Notes under the pieces: model-generated
Seen by the model: the letters and a program-made list of their open reading frames with translations, nothing else
Databases searched by the model: none
What the model was told of the DNA's origin: nothing
Translations under genes and position numbers: made by a program
In this document: in pieces, positions 63,216 through 64,000 of the stretch
How the letters are laid out: the number at the start of each line of letters is the position of its first letter
How positions within the stretch are numbered: the stretch's first letter is position 1
DNA from: Diplonema papillatum
Lineage: Eukaryota; Euglenozoa; Diplonemea; Diplonemida; Diplonemidae
NCBI GenBank assembly: GCA_030068145.1
Contig: JAPJBO010000114.1
Span: 123,501-187,500, forward strand
Reading direction: 5' to 3'
Length of the DNA stretch: 64,000 nt

Positions 63216-64000
63216 AGGTGAAGTGATCTTTAACGCACAGCCAAAGAAAGAAATGAATGGGAGGAATCGTCGGAGGCAGAGGGACCAATGTTGACACCAA
63301 TCGGAAGTCGCTTTACGTGGTCGTTACAAGCCACCGACTGCGACTGGCTGTCTATCCGGCCCCCCTTCTCGCGGTAAAATACGTGGGGGCGTTTTGCAGT
63401 TGCTCCGGGTTTTTTTTTTCTTTTTTAAAGCTGCGCTGGTTGACATTCGAGTCGCGGGGAAAACCAAGCGCAGACTAGACTGTGCTTCCAAGGAGCCGGC
63501 TATTTTCAAGGTCGGTTGTTGGCAGTAGACTGGGCGTGGCAAGCTAATTGACATTTCAATGGCACCGTCTTACAAGGCACCGTCTTACAAGCTTCGGCAC
63601 AAATGTGTGAAAAGACACAACATGTGATCACGTAAAATACAGTTAAGACGCCTGTGACCACATGTTAAGCCGCATGCTATTGACATGACACGTGTGAAAT
63701 ACCTCAATTCGTAATTTCCATAGCAAGTGAGTCGTCTTCTCGTATTTTTTCCTGCCCTTTTCACGCGCGCGCAATGGAATTATTTTCCTTTTCTTCCAAG
63801 CCCTTGTATCTGCGTGGCTTCTTCTTTCTCGAGAATGAGGCGTGTGAATTCCTGCGACTTGAAAGGTAAAGCCGCTGTCACGCCTTGGGTTCCCTTCCCT
63901 GGGATTGGTTTGTGTTCGACCGACTGACAACCTTTTATATTCAGAGTGCTAGTTCGCTTAGAGGTCCGGGATTCAAAGTCGCCGGGTGGCCATTGTCGGA
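63216..64000. other. No gene; family A-like end
   Basis: TGGCACCGTCTTACAAGGCA, CCGTCTTACAAG is a short direct repeat at 63559-63590. A family A-type core begins at about 63943 (AGTTCGCTTAGAGGTCCGGG) and runs off the window. Confidence 0.45.

Overview
The window looks like nuclear DNA of a unicellular eukaryote. It has few genes, spliceosomal-type GT/AG boundaries, an intronless alpha-tubulin gene, a CCHC/CCCH zinc-finger RNA-binding protein gene, a complete non-LTR retrotransposon, a piggyBac-type DNA transposon and many short dispersed repeats. The tubulin (MREC start, EEY end) and the knuckle protein with paired Y-K-x-F...W-D-A motifs suggest an alveolate such as a chromerid. That is an inference from remembered family features; no search was run. 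No prokaryotic, viral or CRISPR signal was seen.

Layout. 0-5.6 kb: minus-strand exon-like segments (a polyQ/acidic protein; an acidic-tailed protein with a partial exon duplication; a three-CxxC zinc exon with a clean donor), interleaved with repeats. 5.6-11 kb: repeats, a TIR mini-element with a 5-bp target duplication and large-subunit rRNA fragments. 11.2-12.3 kb: a tandem universal-stress-like protein with a frameshifted copy of its 3' end. 13.6-15.0 kb: alpha-tubulin. 15-22.5 kb: repeats, three LSU rRNA fragments, a 311-bp TG microsatellite, and 10-, 66- and 20-bp minisatellites. 22.7-23.6 kb: the zinc-knuckle gene. 24-32 kb: degenerate Cys/His-rich coding repeats, SINE-like units, a MITE and a 548-bp tandem repeat. 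32.48-36.65 kb: a piggyBac element bounded by TTAA and 14-bp inverted repeats, with a truncated transposase carrying a perfect 219-bp duplication. 37-49 kb: repeats, 18S and 28S rRNA fragments, a ~203-bp satellite and nested small elements. 50.0-55.1 kb: a LINE with ORF1 and an endonuclease/RT/RNase H ORF2 in the same frame, separated by two stops. 55-64 kb: a long 28S fragment and more repeats.

The host genes share no evident pathway. The main interest is the repeat ecology: several unrelated small elements (TGAGCCGGTCC TIR family, AGGGTACCTGTAA TIR element, family I) each have a copy with an internal minisatellite. One family (D) keeps consecutive hairpins, with a compensatory change in one stem. 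One family (E) looks like a ready-made 49-nt intron. Cytosolic-type rRNA fragments are scattered through the window.

Letters A-N are my own labels for repeat families. Repeat boundaries are by eye, usually within 5-15 bp.
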